A DNA stretch of 64,000 nucleotides, taken from positions 62,001 through 126,000 of the forward strand of contig CAZZIU010000002.1 of the NCBI GenBank assembly GCA_964654545.1. The letters are read 5' to 3'. Source of the stretch: JABMOV01 sp964654545 (GTDB lineage Bacteria > Fidelibacterota > Marinisomatia > Marinisomatales > JABMOV01). Position numbers and translations under genes: made by a program. The notes beneath the pieces were generated by a model. It worked only from the letters and a program-made list of their open reading frames with translations. It searched no databases and was not told where the DNA came from. Below, piece after piece: positions 36,441 through 45,495 of the stretch; position 1 is the first letter of the stretch, and each line of letters opens with the position of its first letter.

Positions 36441-37360
36441 TAACATCTACTGGATTTCTGATATTAGGTACAATTCTACTCTATTTTGGAGCAGAATGGG
36501 TTGTTAAAAGCGGTGTACATATTGCCGAAGAATTTAATATATCTCCGATTGTCATTGGTCTTACAGTAGTTGCATTTGGTACCTCTTTACCTGAATTGGT
36601 TGTGAGTATGGATGCCGCATTATCCGGCGCTGAAACAATTGCAGTTGGCAATGTAATCGGATCTAATATTGCAAATGTTGGGTTGGTATTGGGTATTAGC
36701 TCATTAATTTTTCCTCTCACCATAAAATATGGAGAAATAAAACGCGATCTGCTTTATTATGTATTTATTTGCCTGATTTTTATCGCAATGATATCTGATG
36801 GAATCATTACCCGTTTAGAGGGTTCACTTTTAACAATTGGTATAATTGGTTACACCAGTTATTCTATCAAGCGCCCTCCGGAAATTGTGGATGAGCGTGA
36901 AGAACATTTTAAATCCATGCATAGGGCAATAGTGGCATTAGTAGTAGGTGTTGGCATGTTGTGGTTGGGGGCCGAATTTTTTGTTTTTGGTGCTGTAAAG
37001 ATGGCACGATTACTTGGTGTTGGTGAAATTGTGATCGGTATGTCCATTGTGGCGTTAGGGACATCTCTACCAGAGTTTGCAACTTCCTTTGTTGCTGCAC
37101 TTCGAAAACAAAGTTCCATATCCATTGGAAATATTATCGGCTCAAATTTATTTAATATTCTATCCGTTTTGGGATTCACGGCATTGGTTAAGCCTCTTCG
37201 CGCACCCACAGAAATTTTATCACTCGAGGTTCCCTACATGTTTATGTATGGTTTGGTGCTGTTCCCGCTGGCGTGGATTAAGCAACCAGTTCCACGGTGG
37301 ATTTCTACATTGCTATTTCTTGGATATGTAGGATTTATCGCGTTACTCTTTACAAGATAA
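36437..37360 (+). CDS. Calcium/sodium antiporter (YrbG-type CaCA exchanger)
   Basis: This 307-residue membrane protein has about ten hydrophobic segments and the duplicated alpha-repeat motifs of the Ca2+:cation antiporter superfamily: VVAFGTSLPELVVSMDAAL with GNVIGSNIANVGLVLG in the first half, and IVALGTSLPEFATSFVAAL with GNIIGSNLFNILSVLG in the second. The acidic residues of both GTSLPE motifs, which coordinate the ion, are present. It would exchange calcium for sodium across the inner membrane. It overlaps nadD by 4 bases. Confidence 0.93.
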   Translation: MITSTGFLILGTILLYFGAEWVVKSGVHIAEEFNISPIVIGLTVVAFGTSLPELVVSMDAALSGAETIAVGNVIGSNIANVGLVLGISSLIFPLTIKYGEIKRDLLYYVFICLIFIAMISDGIITRLEGSLLTIGIIGYTSYSIKRPPEIVDEREEHFKSMHRAIVALVVGVGMLWLGAEFFVFGAVKMARLLGVGEIVIGMSIVALGTSLPEFATSFVAALRKQSSISIGNIIGSNLFNILSVLGFTALVKPLRAPTEILSLEVPYMFMYGLVLFPLAWIKQPVPRWISTLLFLGYVGFIALLFTR

Positions 37361-37406
37361 GTTGAAACTTGTTTACAACATAAGACCAAGCATGATAGAT
37401 TAAATT

Positions 37407-38057
37407 ATGATTCAATTTGAAAATGTCAGCTTCTCATATCCTCGAGGCGGAGGAGTCGAGAATATTAATCTTTCTATCACACCAGGTGAATTTGCATTTT
37501 TAATTGGTCCAACCGGGTCAGGTAAAACAACATTAATGAAGCTGATTTATTGTGACCTTTACCCCGATTCCGGCACACTGCATGTAAACGGCAAAAAAAC
37601 AACCAAGTTAAAGAAAAGACATGTAGCCAAATTTCGAAAGGAAATTGGGTATATTTTTCAAAATTATTATCTCATGCCTGATAGGAATCTCTTTCAAAAT
37701 ATTGCTCTTGCGTTGCATATTTTAGGTGTCGATAAAAATGACGTTGAAACACGTGTGTTAGACGCATTGGATGCTGTTGGCCTGGCAGATAAGGAATCAC
37801 ATTTCCCCCATGAACTATCGGGGGGAGAACAGCAGCGCGCCTGCATTGCAAGGGCGTTGGTGAAAGACCCTGATATTTTGCTGGCTGATGAACCGACAGG
37901 AAATTTGGATCCCATCACCTCATTTGATTTAATCAAATTATTGGAAAAAATTAACGGTGAGGGCACCACGATTTTAATGGCTTCCCATAACTACAGTCTT
38001 ATAAAAGGGCGTGGTAATCGTATATATGAAATGCAGCAAGGACAGTTACAGATATAA
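37407..38057 (+). CDS. ftsE: Cell division ATP-binding protein FtsE
   Basis: This 216-residue ABC ATPase carries Walker A GPTGSGKTT near residue 36, Q-loop FQNYYLMPDRNLFQNIA, signature LSGGEQQR and Walker B ILLADEPTGNLDP, all of FtsE type. With FtsX it regulates septal peptidoglycan hydrolases at division. ftsX follows with a one-base overlap (TAATG), so the identity is secure. Confidence 0.95.
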   Translation: MIQFENVSFSYPRGGGVENINLSITPGEFAFLIGPTGSGKTTLMKLIYCDLYPDSGTLHVNGKKTTKLKKRHVAKFRKEIGYIFQNYYLMPDRNLFQNIALALHILGVDKNDVETRVLDALDAVGLADKESHFPHELSGGEQQRACIARALVKDPDILLADEPTGNLDPITSFDLIKLLEKINGEGTTILMASHNYSLIKGRGNRIYEMQQGQLQI

Positions 38058-38920
38058 TGACTAAATATGCATTTCTATTGGCTGAAGGGATCAAAAACCT
38101 TTGGCGACATAAGTTAACAGCCTTTGCATCTATCGTGAGTATCACTATATGTCTGCTATTTATAGGTGGGTTTATTATTATCGGGCAAAACACCCATTTC
38201 GTCATCGAGTATTTTAGAGCCAAATACAAGATTGAAGTATTTTTTAGTGAGGAAAAATCCAATGAGCAGGCAAAAGAATTAGTAAATAAAATTAAGGAAA
38301 TGGAGAATGTTCGTTCCGTTACTTTCATTTCCAAGGAAGACGCAACAGTAATCTTTAAACAACAGTATGGCGAAGATGTCCATTCCATGTTGGGCTATAA
38401 CCCATTTCCTGCCAGCTGTGTAGTAAATGTGGAACCTAATGTACAGGGTGAGTTGATAATTAATGGGCTGATTCAAAATATTCAGCAATTAGGCGGCGTA
38501 TCGGAGGTTCATCATCAAGGCCGACTGATAGCAAGAATTGAAAGATTGTACAATCTGATATTATCCTGGGGATTTTATGCTGCTCTTGGACTGATTTTAC
38601 TGGCAGTGGTGATTGTATCAAATACAATTCGTTTAACCGTATACGCAAAGAAAGAATTGATCGAAATTTTACGAGCAATCGGGGCATCCAATGGATTTAT
38701 ACGGGCGCCCTTTGTAATGGAGGCTATATTTCAGAGTGTTATTGCCTCAATATTAGCCGGTGCTATGATTTATGGTACAATCAATATCAGCATGTCGTAT
38801 TTGCCACAATTGGTACGATCCTCCCTGCATGTAGATACGATGGTAATTACAATTATTACCGGATTGGGATTTATGATTGCTCTTCTGGGAAGTTTTCGGG
38901 CAATTTCAAAATTTTTGTAA
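38057..38920 (+). CDS. ftsX: Cell division protein FtsX
   Basis: This 287-residue permease-like protein has the FtsX layout: a cytoplasmic N-terminus (FLLAEGIKNLWRHKLTAFASI), a first helix, a periplasmic domain at about residues 45-165 with FFSEEKSNEQAKELVNKIK and VRSVTFISKEDA, then three helices with the conserved block RLTVYAKKELIEILRAIGASNGFIRAPFVMEA. It transmits FtsE ATP hydrolysis to periplasmic amidase activators. Overlaps ftsE by one base. Confidence 0.94.
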   Translation: MTKYAFLLAEGIKNLWRHKLTAFASIVSITICLLFIGGFIIIGQNTHFVIEYFRAKYKIEVFFSEEKSNEQAKELVNKIKEMENVRSVTFISKEDATVIFKQQYGEDVHSMLGYNPFPASCVVNVEPNVQGELIINGLIQNIQQLGGVSEVHHQGRLIARIERLYNLILSWGFYAALGLILLAVVIVSNTIRLTVYAKKELIEILRAIGASNGFIRAPFVMEAIFQSVIASILAGAMIYGTINISMSYLPQLVRSSLHVDTMVITIITGLGFMIALLGSFRAISKFL

Positions 38921-38921
38921 C

Positions 38922-38945
38922 CATTTGATTTGAAATTATCAAATG
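38922..38945. repeat. Perfect inverted repeat between ftsX and hrcA
   Basis: CATTTGAT (38922-38929) and ATCAAATG (38938-38945) form a perfect 8-base inverted repeat with an 8-base spacer in the 62-base gap before hrcA. It does not match the CIRCE consensus (TTAGCACTC-N9-GAGTGCTAA) and lacks a T-run, so it may be an operator, a weak terminator for ftsX, or chance. Confidence 0.4.
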
Positions 38946-38982
38946 TTGACTGGGAAGAAACGAGGCATATAACTTTCAGATT

Positions 38983-40005
38983 ATGTATGAAACACCACAC
39001 GATAAATTAACAGATCGCGATCGAAAAATCCTACAATCTGCCATTGAGGAGTATATTGATAACATCCAACCTGTGGGTTCACAATTTTTGAAAAAAGCGT
39101 ATGATTTTGATTGCAGTTCAGCAACCATTAGGAATACGTTTGTAAAATTAGAAGCACTGGGATTGCTAATGCATCCCTTTACGTCTGCGGGACGTGTACC
39201 CACCGATGCAGGATATCGTTTTTATGTTGATGAAATTCTTCCGAACGATGATCCAATGATTGACACCATGGAAAAAAACACAATGGAAGAATTGAAGCGA
39301 TTTACAACCCAAATTGATCGCTTACTGCAGGCAACAGTTACCGTCCTTTCAAATGCAAGCAGTTTGTTCAGTGTTGCATTGTTGTATGATGTTCGAAAAA
39401 GTATATTAACAAATCTCGAGCTGGTGGAATTATCATCAGAGCGAGTCATGATGATTATAGAACTGAATTCGGGATTAATTCGATCAATGGTATTGGACCT
39501 TCAGGTTTCACTCAATAGAAGCCAATTACAAAATATATCAGAAATGTTGCTGGAAATGCTGCGTGGTTTATCGCTTGAAGATATTCGAAAAACATTTGGC
39601 GAACGGGTACGAGAGAAAGATATTGTCAATCATGAAATTGTTCAAATCCTGCTTAAAAATCCTATTTCCTATTTTAATGTAGATTATGCAAGTCAGGTTT
39701 TCACATCATCATTTTCGCCACTGTTACAATATCCTGAGATTCAGGACGTTAAAACTATATCAGAATTAATGCCTGGACTTCAAACAGATTATATCAAGAC
39801 TTATTTTCAAAAAAATCCGAATAATGTGATAATTGGTTCTGAGAATACGGATAGTCGATTCCAGGAACTGTCTATAATTCGAAAAGATTTTAAATTGGAT
39901 ACGGTTCACGGCCAACTGGCAATCATTGGACCGACCCGGATGCCTTACAGAAAAGTGAGGAATACACTGAATAAATTTGCGGAGTTGTTACCAAATGTCA
40001 TCTGA
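38983..40005 (+). CDS. hrcA: Heat-inducible transcription repressor HrcA
   Basis: This 340-residue repressor controls chaperone genes through CIRCE elements and is itself folded by GroEL. The N-terminal winged helix (LTDRDRKILQSAIEEYIDNIQPVGSQFL, then CSSATIRNTFVKLEALGLLMHPFTSAGRVPTDAGYRFYVD) is diagnostic, and the C-terminal block LSIIRKDFKLDTVHGQLAIIGPTRMPYRK is present. It is first in a hrcA-grpE-dnaJ series. No CIRCE element is visible upstream. Confidence 0.95.
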   Translation: MYETPHDKLTDRDRKILQSAIEEYIDNIQPVGSQFLKKAYDFDCSSATIRNTFVKLEALGLLMHPFTSAGRVPTDAGYRFYVDEILPNDDPMIDTMEKNTMEELKRFTTQIDRLLQATVTVLSNASSLFSVALLYDVRKSILTNLELVELSSERVMMIIELNSGLIRSMVLDLQVSLNRSQLQNISEMLLEMLRGLSLEDIRKTFGERVREKDIVNHEIVQILLKNPISYFNVDYASQVFTSSFSPLLQYPEIQDVKTISELMPGLQTDYIKTYFQKNPNNVIIGSENTDSRFQELSIIRKDFKLDTVHGQLAIIGPTRMPYRKVRNTLNKFAELLPNVI

Positions 40006-40537
40006 AACAAAGAAAAAGCCAACCAAAACATCATCTCAGACAAAGAAAACGGCTCAAAAGTCGAAGTCTTTAAAAGAAAATGCTGTCATCACTCAACTAA
40101 AGAAAGATTTATCTGATTTTGAGGAGAAACATTTAAGACTTAAAGCGGAATTTGAAAATTTTAGACGGCGCAAAGAAAAAGAGATTTCAAAATTATTGGA
40201 ATACGAAGGATTGGAGATATTTACCCAATTACTACCGCTTTTTGATGACCTTGCCAGAATGAATGATGCATTTGAATCCACGAGCAAAGATGTAGATGAT
40301 TCTTTGAAAAAAGGTTTACAAATGATCAATACGAAGGTAGAGAAATTCCTTTCTGAATTTAAATTGGAAGCATTTGGTAAGCCGGGAGAAAATTTAGATG
40401 CAGAATTACATGATGCCTTAATGATTCGTTCTGAAAAAGGAAAAGGCGACGATGAAATTCTGGAAGTGTTTGAAAAAGGATATCGGTACAAAGATCGAGT
40501 GATACGGCATGCAAAGGTAGTGGTAAATAAATCGTGA
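39995..40537 (+). CDS. grpE: Nucleotide exchange factor GrpE
   Basis: The start at ATG 39995 overlaps the end of hrcA by 11 bases and gives a 180-residue protein with a Lys/Ser/Thr-rich N-terminal tail, a long helix (LKKDLSDFEEKHLRLKAEFENFRRRKEKEI) and the C-terminal beta domain ending in EKGYRYKDRVIRHAKVVV. GrpE releases ADP from DnaK. dnaK itself is not located here; dnaJ follows with an overlap of 4 bases. Confidence 0.94.
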   Translation: MSSETKKKPTKTSSQTKKTAQKSKSLKENAVITQLKKDLSDFEEKHLRLKAEFENFRRRKEKEISKLLEYEGLEIFTQLLPLFDDLARMNDAFESTSKDVDDSLKKGLQMINTKVEKFLSEFKLEAFGKPGENLDAELHDALMIRSEKGKGDDEILEVFEKGYRYKDRVIRHAKVVVNKS

Positions 40538-41658
40538 GAGATTATTATGAAATTTTAGGTGTTTCAAGGGATGCTTCTCCAGATGAGGTTAAAAAGGCAT
40601 ATCGTAAAATTGCCATGAAATATCATCCGGATAGAAATCCTGGGGACACAGAAGCTGAAAAAAACTTTAAAGAAGCGGCTGAGGCCTATTCCATTCTAAA
40701 CGACGCCAACAAAAGATCCCAATACGATCAATTTGGGCATGCTGGTGTAGGAATGGGGGATCAAAGTGGATTCTCGGGCGGCGGAATTCACATGTCCATG
40801 GAAGATATTTTCCGTCAGTTCGGTGATATTTTTGGCGGACGAAGCCCCTTTGACGATATATTCGGTGGTGGAGGTGGGAGTTCAAGAGGATACTCCCGCA
40901 AAGCAAAAGATTTACGTATTACTTTGGAACTTGAACCAATTGACATACTAAACGGGGTTGAAAAAACCGTAAACATTAATCGGTTTGAAACCTGTGATAC
41001 TTGCGAAGGAACGGGCGCAAAGCCCGGGAGTACTCCATCACGATGTAAGCATTGTGGAGGAAGCGGACAAGTCAGGCAAATATCTCGCACATTTTTTGGA
41101 CAATCTGTTGTGGTAACAGATTGCCCCATTTGCCACGGCGATGGAGAAGTAATCGAATCCCCTTGTTCTGATTGTGGTGGGAAAGGTATCCAGCGTAAGA
41201 AAGTTGCCATAAAAATAAATGTTCCAAAAGGAGTAGCTTCTGGAAACTATATGACCCTCGAAGGTCAGGGGAATAAAGGTGGCAAGGGTGTGTATGCTGG
41301 AGATCTGGTGGTGTTTTTTGAAGAAAAACAACATACATACTTTGTTCGCGATGAGCAGGATATTCATTTAACGGTTCATTTAACCATTACAGAATGTGCG
41401 TTGGGAACAACAATAGAAGTGCCAACAATCGAAGGAAAAGCCAGTTTAAAGGTTCCAGCAGGAATTCAGTCCGGTCAGCGCTTACGGATGCGGGGAAAAG
41501 GATACCCGAAACTACGTTCATCCGCACGTGGAGACCAGTATGTTCGGGTTCAAATTGATACACCCAAATCGCTTTCCAAAAAGGAAAAAGAGCTATTGAT
41601 TGAACTGGGAAAAAATGTAAACGGAAAGGTGCATTCGTTCACCAAGGGAACGCTGTAG
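40534..41658 (+). CDS. dnaJ: Chaperone DnaJ
   Basis: This 374-residue co-chaperone begins at GTG 40534 (GTGA overlap with the grpE stop). It has a J domain with the HPD motif (MKYHPDRNPGD), a Gly/Phe-rich linker, four zinc-binding repeats (CDTCEGTG, CKHCGGSG, CPICHGDG, CSDCGGKG) and the C-terminal substrate-binding domains. It stimulates DnaK ATPase and delivers clients. The architecture is complete (type I DnaJ). Confidence 0.97.
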   Translation: MRDYYEILGVSRDASPDEVKKAYRKIAMKYHPDRNPGDTEAEKNFKEAAEAYSILNDANKRSQYDQFGHAGVGMGDQSGFSGGGIHMSMEDIFRQFGDIFGGRSPFDDIFGGGGGSSRGYSRKAKDLRITLELEPIDILNGVEKTVNINRFETCDTCEGTGAKPGSTPSRCKHCGGSGQVRQISRTFFGQSVVVTDCPICHGDGEVIESPCSDCGGKGIQRKKVAIKINVPKGVASGNYMTLEGQGNKGGKGVYAGDLVVFFEEKQHTYFVRDEQDIHLTVHLTITECALGTTIEVPTIEGKASLKVPAGIQSGQRLRMRGKGYPKLRSSARGDQYVRVQIDTPKSLSKKEKELLIELGKNVNGKVHSFTKGTL

Positions 41659-42044
41659 TGGTATTTACCGAAAAGGAAAAATTTGTATTATTATTCATTG
41701 CGGGCTTTGCTGTTGTTGGGATTGTCGTCGGTTTGGTACGAAATGTCTGGTTTACGGACCCTCCAATTGACCTGGTGACGCCAGTAAAAATGAATACGGC
41801 GAATCAAACTACCGAAATTGAGGGAGAAATTTCTGCCATTCAACAGTCAGAAATTATTAATATTAACATTGCCAATATTGATGAATTGACATTGCTACCA
41901 AATATCGGACCGGTTACAGCAGAAAGAATTCTTCAGTATCGGGATGACTATGGTTATTTTAAATCATTGGAAGATCTAATGAAAGTAAAGGGAATTGGTC
42001 CCAAAACACTGGAAAAGATAAAATCAAAGATTACAATTGATTAG
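41658..42044 (+). CDS. ComEA-like helix-hairpin-helix protein
   Basis: This 128-residue protein starts at GTG 41658 overlapping the dnaJ stop by one base. It has an N-terminal membrane helix (FVLLFIAGFAVVGIVVGLV), a short linker and a C-terminal double helix-hairpin-helix domain of ComEA type: ININIANIDELTLLPNIGPVTAERI and LEDLMKVKGIGPKTLEKIK. In competent bacteria ComEA binds incoming DNA in the periplasm. No comEC is in the window, though dprA lies 6 kb downstream. DNA binding is likely; a competence role is inferred. Confidence 0.88.
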   Translation: MVFTEKEKFVLLFIAGFAVVGIVVGLVRNVWFTDPPIDLVTPVKMNTANQTTEIEGEISAIQQSEIININIANIDELTLLPNIGPVTAERILQYRDDYGYFKSLEDLMKVKGIGPKTLEKIKSKITID

Positions 42045-42052
42045 GATATAGA

Positions 42053-42814
42053 ATGGACGAAAAAAAGAGGCATCGTATTTCCGATTTACTGGAATTTTTA
42101 ATTGTACTGTCACTGGTATTCCTTTTTATCGTGTTAACGGTTCCCATAGCCATCTGGGAAGAAGAAGCACAGGCCGAAAAAGAAGCAAGATTCCGCATGA
42201 AGACCATGAACGGAGTTCAGCAGTTTTATAAGACTTTAACCGGGCAATACGAAAACGATGATTTTTGGGCAATAAAAGTTGTGAATGCAGTGCGAGATTC
42301 TGTTGTTGCAGATTCTATGTTTGTCGGTGAACAATTGGTCCTACTCGATGATAAAGAATTCGTTGTGGAAATTCCTGATAAATTTAATGTTGACGTGGAC
42401 ACCACGTTTGGATTCCAGCGGACAAGAAGAGATACGATGAATGACACGACGGTTACCTATCTTTCTTATGTTATGAAAAATACCGGTGAAATTGATTATG
42501 ACTTGATTGATACTTCATATACCCCTATCAAAAAGTTGAGCGAAATTGAACAAGATTCTCTCTTTATACGGATTTTAAAGCAGGAACCGGTACAACGGGT
42601 TGAATTAACAACCTATTACGATACATACGCACCGGACTCAAGTTTTATGTATTGCCCTGTGACGATACAACAATTTATAACTTCGATCGAAGAGGACCAA
42701 TTTAGAATTGATTGTCCCATTGCTGATGTAGTCAAAGAACCACGTTATCTCATATTTTCATTTTCAGCCTCAAATCATGGATACATGAAAGATGGTGTCA
42801 CAAGCTGGGATTAA
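42053..42814 (+). CDS. Single-span membrane protein of unknown function
   Basis: I do not recognise a family for this 253-residue protein. It has a basic N-terminus, one strong membrane helix at about residues 13-34 (LEFLIVLSLVFLFIVLTVPIAI), a charged helix (EEEAQAEKEARFRMK) and a soluble, strand-rich acidic domain with VQQFYKTLTGQY near its start. The layout, with one anchor and a large extracytoplasmic part, resembles assembly subunits of pilus or secretion machines, but no specific motif supports that. The next gene is also a one-span membrane protein, and both follow a ComEA-like gene, which suggests a common process. Confidence 0.68.
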   Translation: MDEKKRHRISDLLEFLIVLSLVFLFIVLTVPIAIWEEEAQAEKEARFRMKTMNGVQQFYKTLTGQYENDDFWAIKVVNAVRDSVVADSMFVGEQLVLLDDKEFVVEIPDKFNVDVDTTFGFQRTRRDTMNDTTVTYLSYVMKNTGEIDYDLIDTSYTPIKKLSEIEQDSLFIRILKQEPVQRVELTTYYDTYAPDSSFMYCPVTIQQFITSIEEDQFRIDCPIADVVKEPRYLIFSFSASNHGYMKDGVTSWD

Positions 42815-42825
42815 ATGATTAGCTT

Positions 42826-44436
42826 GTGATTACATTTGTTTTATCAAACGATTATATTTACGGATGTAAGTGGTATAAAGATGAGTCAACTTTTCAAGTA
42901 AGAAGTTCATTTTACCACCCTTTTAATTCCCCTCTACTTAACCAAATATCCGACGAGACACAATTAAATCATTTGATTGATGGCTCGCTCCGACTTTGCT
43001 CACAAACAATGGATATTTCTGGTGAACCTATCAGTGTTATTCTTGATTCAACATTAACGTTTGAAGATATCCTGCAAACCGATTCCGACTTACCCGTTCA
43101 TATCCCTCGCCAATACATTGATTGGTACAAAGAAACGATTCTGTGTGATTACAGTGATGATTTTGAATATAGTATTTCTGAAAAACATCGAAATATCAAT
43201 GAATTTCGTGTCACATATTTCCCACGGCTTCTACCTGATATTATAAAAATGTCAGTGCGGGAATTAGGCGGTAAGCCTTTTGAGCTAAAATCAATTGGAT
43301 CGATGTTTATCAATCGCAGTGCCAGTGGGAATTCAATGATCGTAAGGGATGATGTTCATGGATACACAATATATGGTGATACGGATAACGGTTCGTTTAT
43401 TTCTAATCTTAGATTTTTAAAGGGAGAACCTAAATTTTCAGAGTGGACTGGGAATACGGACATTCGCAGCTTGCTGTTCACCGAACAATATGATGGTGCG
43501 GATATTGAGGTGCACTTTATAGGTTCATTTACGGACAATAAAAAAGCCCATTGGGCCAGCTGGGACTATTTTATTGAAGATGTATCTACGAATAAGTCTG
43601 ATTGGGAAAACCTGCAAACCGATTTGAATGAAGAGCAATTATCCATTTTAACTGAATGTATTTCGGAATATTCTGATCCCGATTCTAATCTATTTGACCA
43701 TGCAATTCGAGTTTCAGCAAAAGATGAGGTTGATGGGGATCGTGATGACAAAATCTATCATGAAAATATACCGGAAATTAAGGGGCGCAAAACACCGTCA
43801 CCGTTTTTGACATTTCTCTTTATTGTAGTTGGTTTAAGCTATATCTATATTAATCGCGCACCTTTAATTGAGTTGGGCTCCCAGTTAATTCAACCGGATA
43901 GTGAGACTGTTGCACCCCTAACTGTAGATCCGCGTATTCACACAATTGCGAATACCAGTGAATCTCAATTGAACTTTATCAATCTTCAAATTGGGTATGA
44001 TTTATCTACGTTACGCTTTATGGTTACTGAAGAAAATGCTGCTGAAATCCATTGGGAAAAAAAACCTGAAGATATTAAAAACAGGTTTAGTTATTTGGGG
44101 TCAAATATTACAATGGATGGTCTTAAAGTTCAGCTATCCTTACCATTAATTAAGGGTCAAAAATTATTTCAAAACAACAAACCGGTTGAATCCTGGTTAC
44201 AGTACACTTATCGATATTTCCCCACAGGTGAGATTCATGTATTTAAACCAATTTCTTTTGCTGATACGTATTACCACCCCATCACGATTCAGTTGAATGA
44301 TATATCCACAATAATCAATTTTATCAAGTGGCTAAGAAATGGACCAACCAACTCATTGCTGAGGAAATCGATTGTAATGACAGATTCCAATCATGATTTA
44401 ACCGCAACTTTTTATATTTCACTCTTTAATATATAA
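42826..44436 (+). CDS. Unknown membrane protein, possibly ASKHA-fold (PilM/GspL- or DUF3822-like)
   Basis: This 536-residue protein starts at GTG 42826 and lies in front of rsmD. The N-terminal ~280 residues begin with a strand pair (ITFVLSNDYIYGCKW) and look like an actin-fold (ASKHA) domain without a clear phosphate loop; a charged linker leads into one membrane helix at about residues 325-342 (FLTFLFIVVGLSYIYI), followed by a ~190-residue domain outside. This is the arrangement of GspL-type secretion subunits. In Bacteroidetes a DUF3822 protein with an ASKHA-like fold is, as I recall, found near rsmD and coaD, which agrees with this position. Both comparisons are by architecture only. Confidence 0.62.
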   Translation: MITFVLSNDYIYGCKWYKDESTFQVRSSFYHPFNSPLLNQISDETQLNHLIDGSLRLCSQTMDISGEPISVILDSTLTFEDILQTDSDLPVHIPRQYIDWYKETILCDYSDDFEYSISEKHRNINEFRVTYFPRLLPDIIKMSVRELGGKPFELKSIGSMFINRSASGNSMIVRDDVHGYTIYGDTDNGSFISNLRFLKGEPKFSEWTGNTDIRSLLFTEQYDGADIEVHFIGSFTDNKKAHWASWDYFIEDVSTNKSDWENLQTDLNEEQLSILTECISEYSDPDSNLFDHAIRVSAKDEVDGDRDDKIYHENIPEIKGRKTPSPFLTFLFIVVGLSYIYINRAPLIELGSQLIQPDSETVAPLTVDPRIHTIANTSESQLNFINLQIGYDLSTLRFMVTEENAAEIHWEKKPEDIKNRFSYLGSNITMDGLKVQLSLPLIKGQKLFQNNKPVESWLQYTYRYFPTGEIHVFKPISFADTYYHPITIQLNDISTIINFIKWLRNGPTNSLLRKSIVMTDSNHDLTATFYISLFNI

Positions 44437-44441
44437 TTACG

Positions 44442-44966
44442 ATGAAAATCCTTGCCGGTAAATACAAAGGGCAAGCCATACACACAGTAAAACGCGCTAC
44501 GTATCGCCCAACACAGTCGAGAATACGGAAGAGCCTTTTTGATAGTTTAGGGAATATACAGGGAAAAACTTTTTTGGATACATACGCTGGGAGTGGAATT
44601 ATTGGCTTTGAAGCGGTCAGTCGTGACGTTGGTAACCTTACATTAATTGAAGAAAATAAGAAAACCGTTCAACTATTAAAGCGAAATGCTGAACTATTTT
44701 CTTCAGAGGATATAAGGATAATTAGGGGTGATGTGATGAAATTGTTACCGGAGAAAGATTCGTATGATATTATATTTTCTGACCCCCCATATCTATATTT
44801 AAAAGATGAACATTATAGTGAACATTTGATAAATAATTGCGTTGATAGTCTATCAGATAAAGGAATATATATATTGGAGATAGCGAAGAAATTTGCCCAA
44901 TTTCCAGCTGACCGAAGGAAAGATTTTGGTGATACAACCTTACTGTTTTGGAGAAAACCTTCATGA
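44442..44966 (+). CDS. rsmD: 16S rRNA (guanine(966)-N2)-methyltransferase
   Basis: This 174-residue SAM-dependent enzyme has the RsmD hallmarks: ILAGKYKG at the N-terminus, RPTQSRIRKSLFDSL, the SAM loop FLDTYAGSGIIGFEAVSR, and the catalytic DPPY (IIFSDPPYLYL) for N2-guanine methylation of 16S rRNA. It is 174 residues, slightly short of the E. coli enzyme. coaD overlaps by ATGA, the common rsmD-coaD pairing. Confidence 0.93.
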   Translation: MKILAGKYKGQAIHTVKRATYRPTQSRIRKSLFDSLGNIQGKTFLDTYAGSGIIGFEAVSRDVGNLTLIEENKKTVQLLKRNAELFSSEDIRIIRGDVMKLLPEKDSYDIIFSDPPYLYLKDEHYSEHLINNCVDSLSDKGIYILEIAKKFAQFPADRRKDFGDTTLLFWRKPS

Positions 44967-45442
44967 AAATAGTCATTTATCCCGGAACATTTGACCCGAT
45001 TCATCGGGGTCACATTGATATTGCTGAACGAGCATCTAGACTGTTCGACAAGTTGATTTTCCTTGTTGCCGAAAATCTACAAAAATCAGCATTATTTACA
45101 ACGAGTGAACGAAAAGAAATGATAACGGAAGCTACCAGACACTTATCGAACATAGAGGTAAAATCAACACCTGATCTGGTTGTCAATGTTGCAAAAGAAG
45201 AAAAAGCGATAGCCCTGATTCGTGGATTAAGGCATGTAAGCGATTTTGAATTTGAATTTCAAATGGCCATGATGAATTATCACTTAAACTCAGATGTAAC
45301 AACCATTCTCATGATGCCGGATGAAAAATACATTCATTTAAACTCCACAGTCGTGAAAGATGTGTCCAAATTAAAGGGTGATATATCGGCCTATGTGCCT
45401 GATATTGTAAAACGTTATCTGAAATTGAAATATAATCATTAG
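44963..45442 (+). CDS. coaD: Phosphopantetheine adenylyltransferase
   Basis: From ATG 44963 (ATGA overlap with rsmD) this 159-residue enzyme carries out the penultimate step of coenzyme A synthesis. The nucleotidyltransferase motif GTFDPIHRGHIDI, the block ALIRGLRHVSDFEFEFQMAMMN and the C-terminal signature STVVKDVSKLKGD are intact. An upstream in-frame ATG at 44948 would add five residues without conservation. Confidence 0.96.
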   Translation: MKIVIYPGTFDPIHRGHIDIAERASRLFDKLIFLVAENLQKSALFTTSERKEMITEATRHLSNIEVKSTPDLVVNVAKEEKAIALIRGLRHVSDFEFEFQMAMMNYHLNSDVTTILMMPDEKYIHLNSTVVKDVSKLKGDISAYVPDIVKRYLKLKYNH

Positions 45443-45495
45443 AATTTCATAAATTCGTCGTCCCTTTTTAATCATTTTATAGAGAATATATCAAA

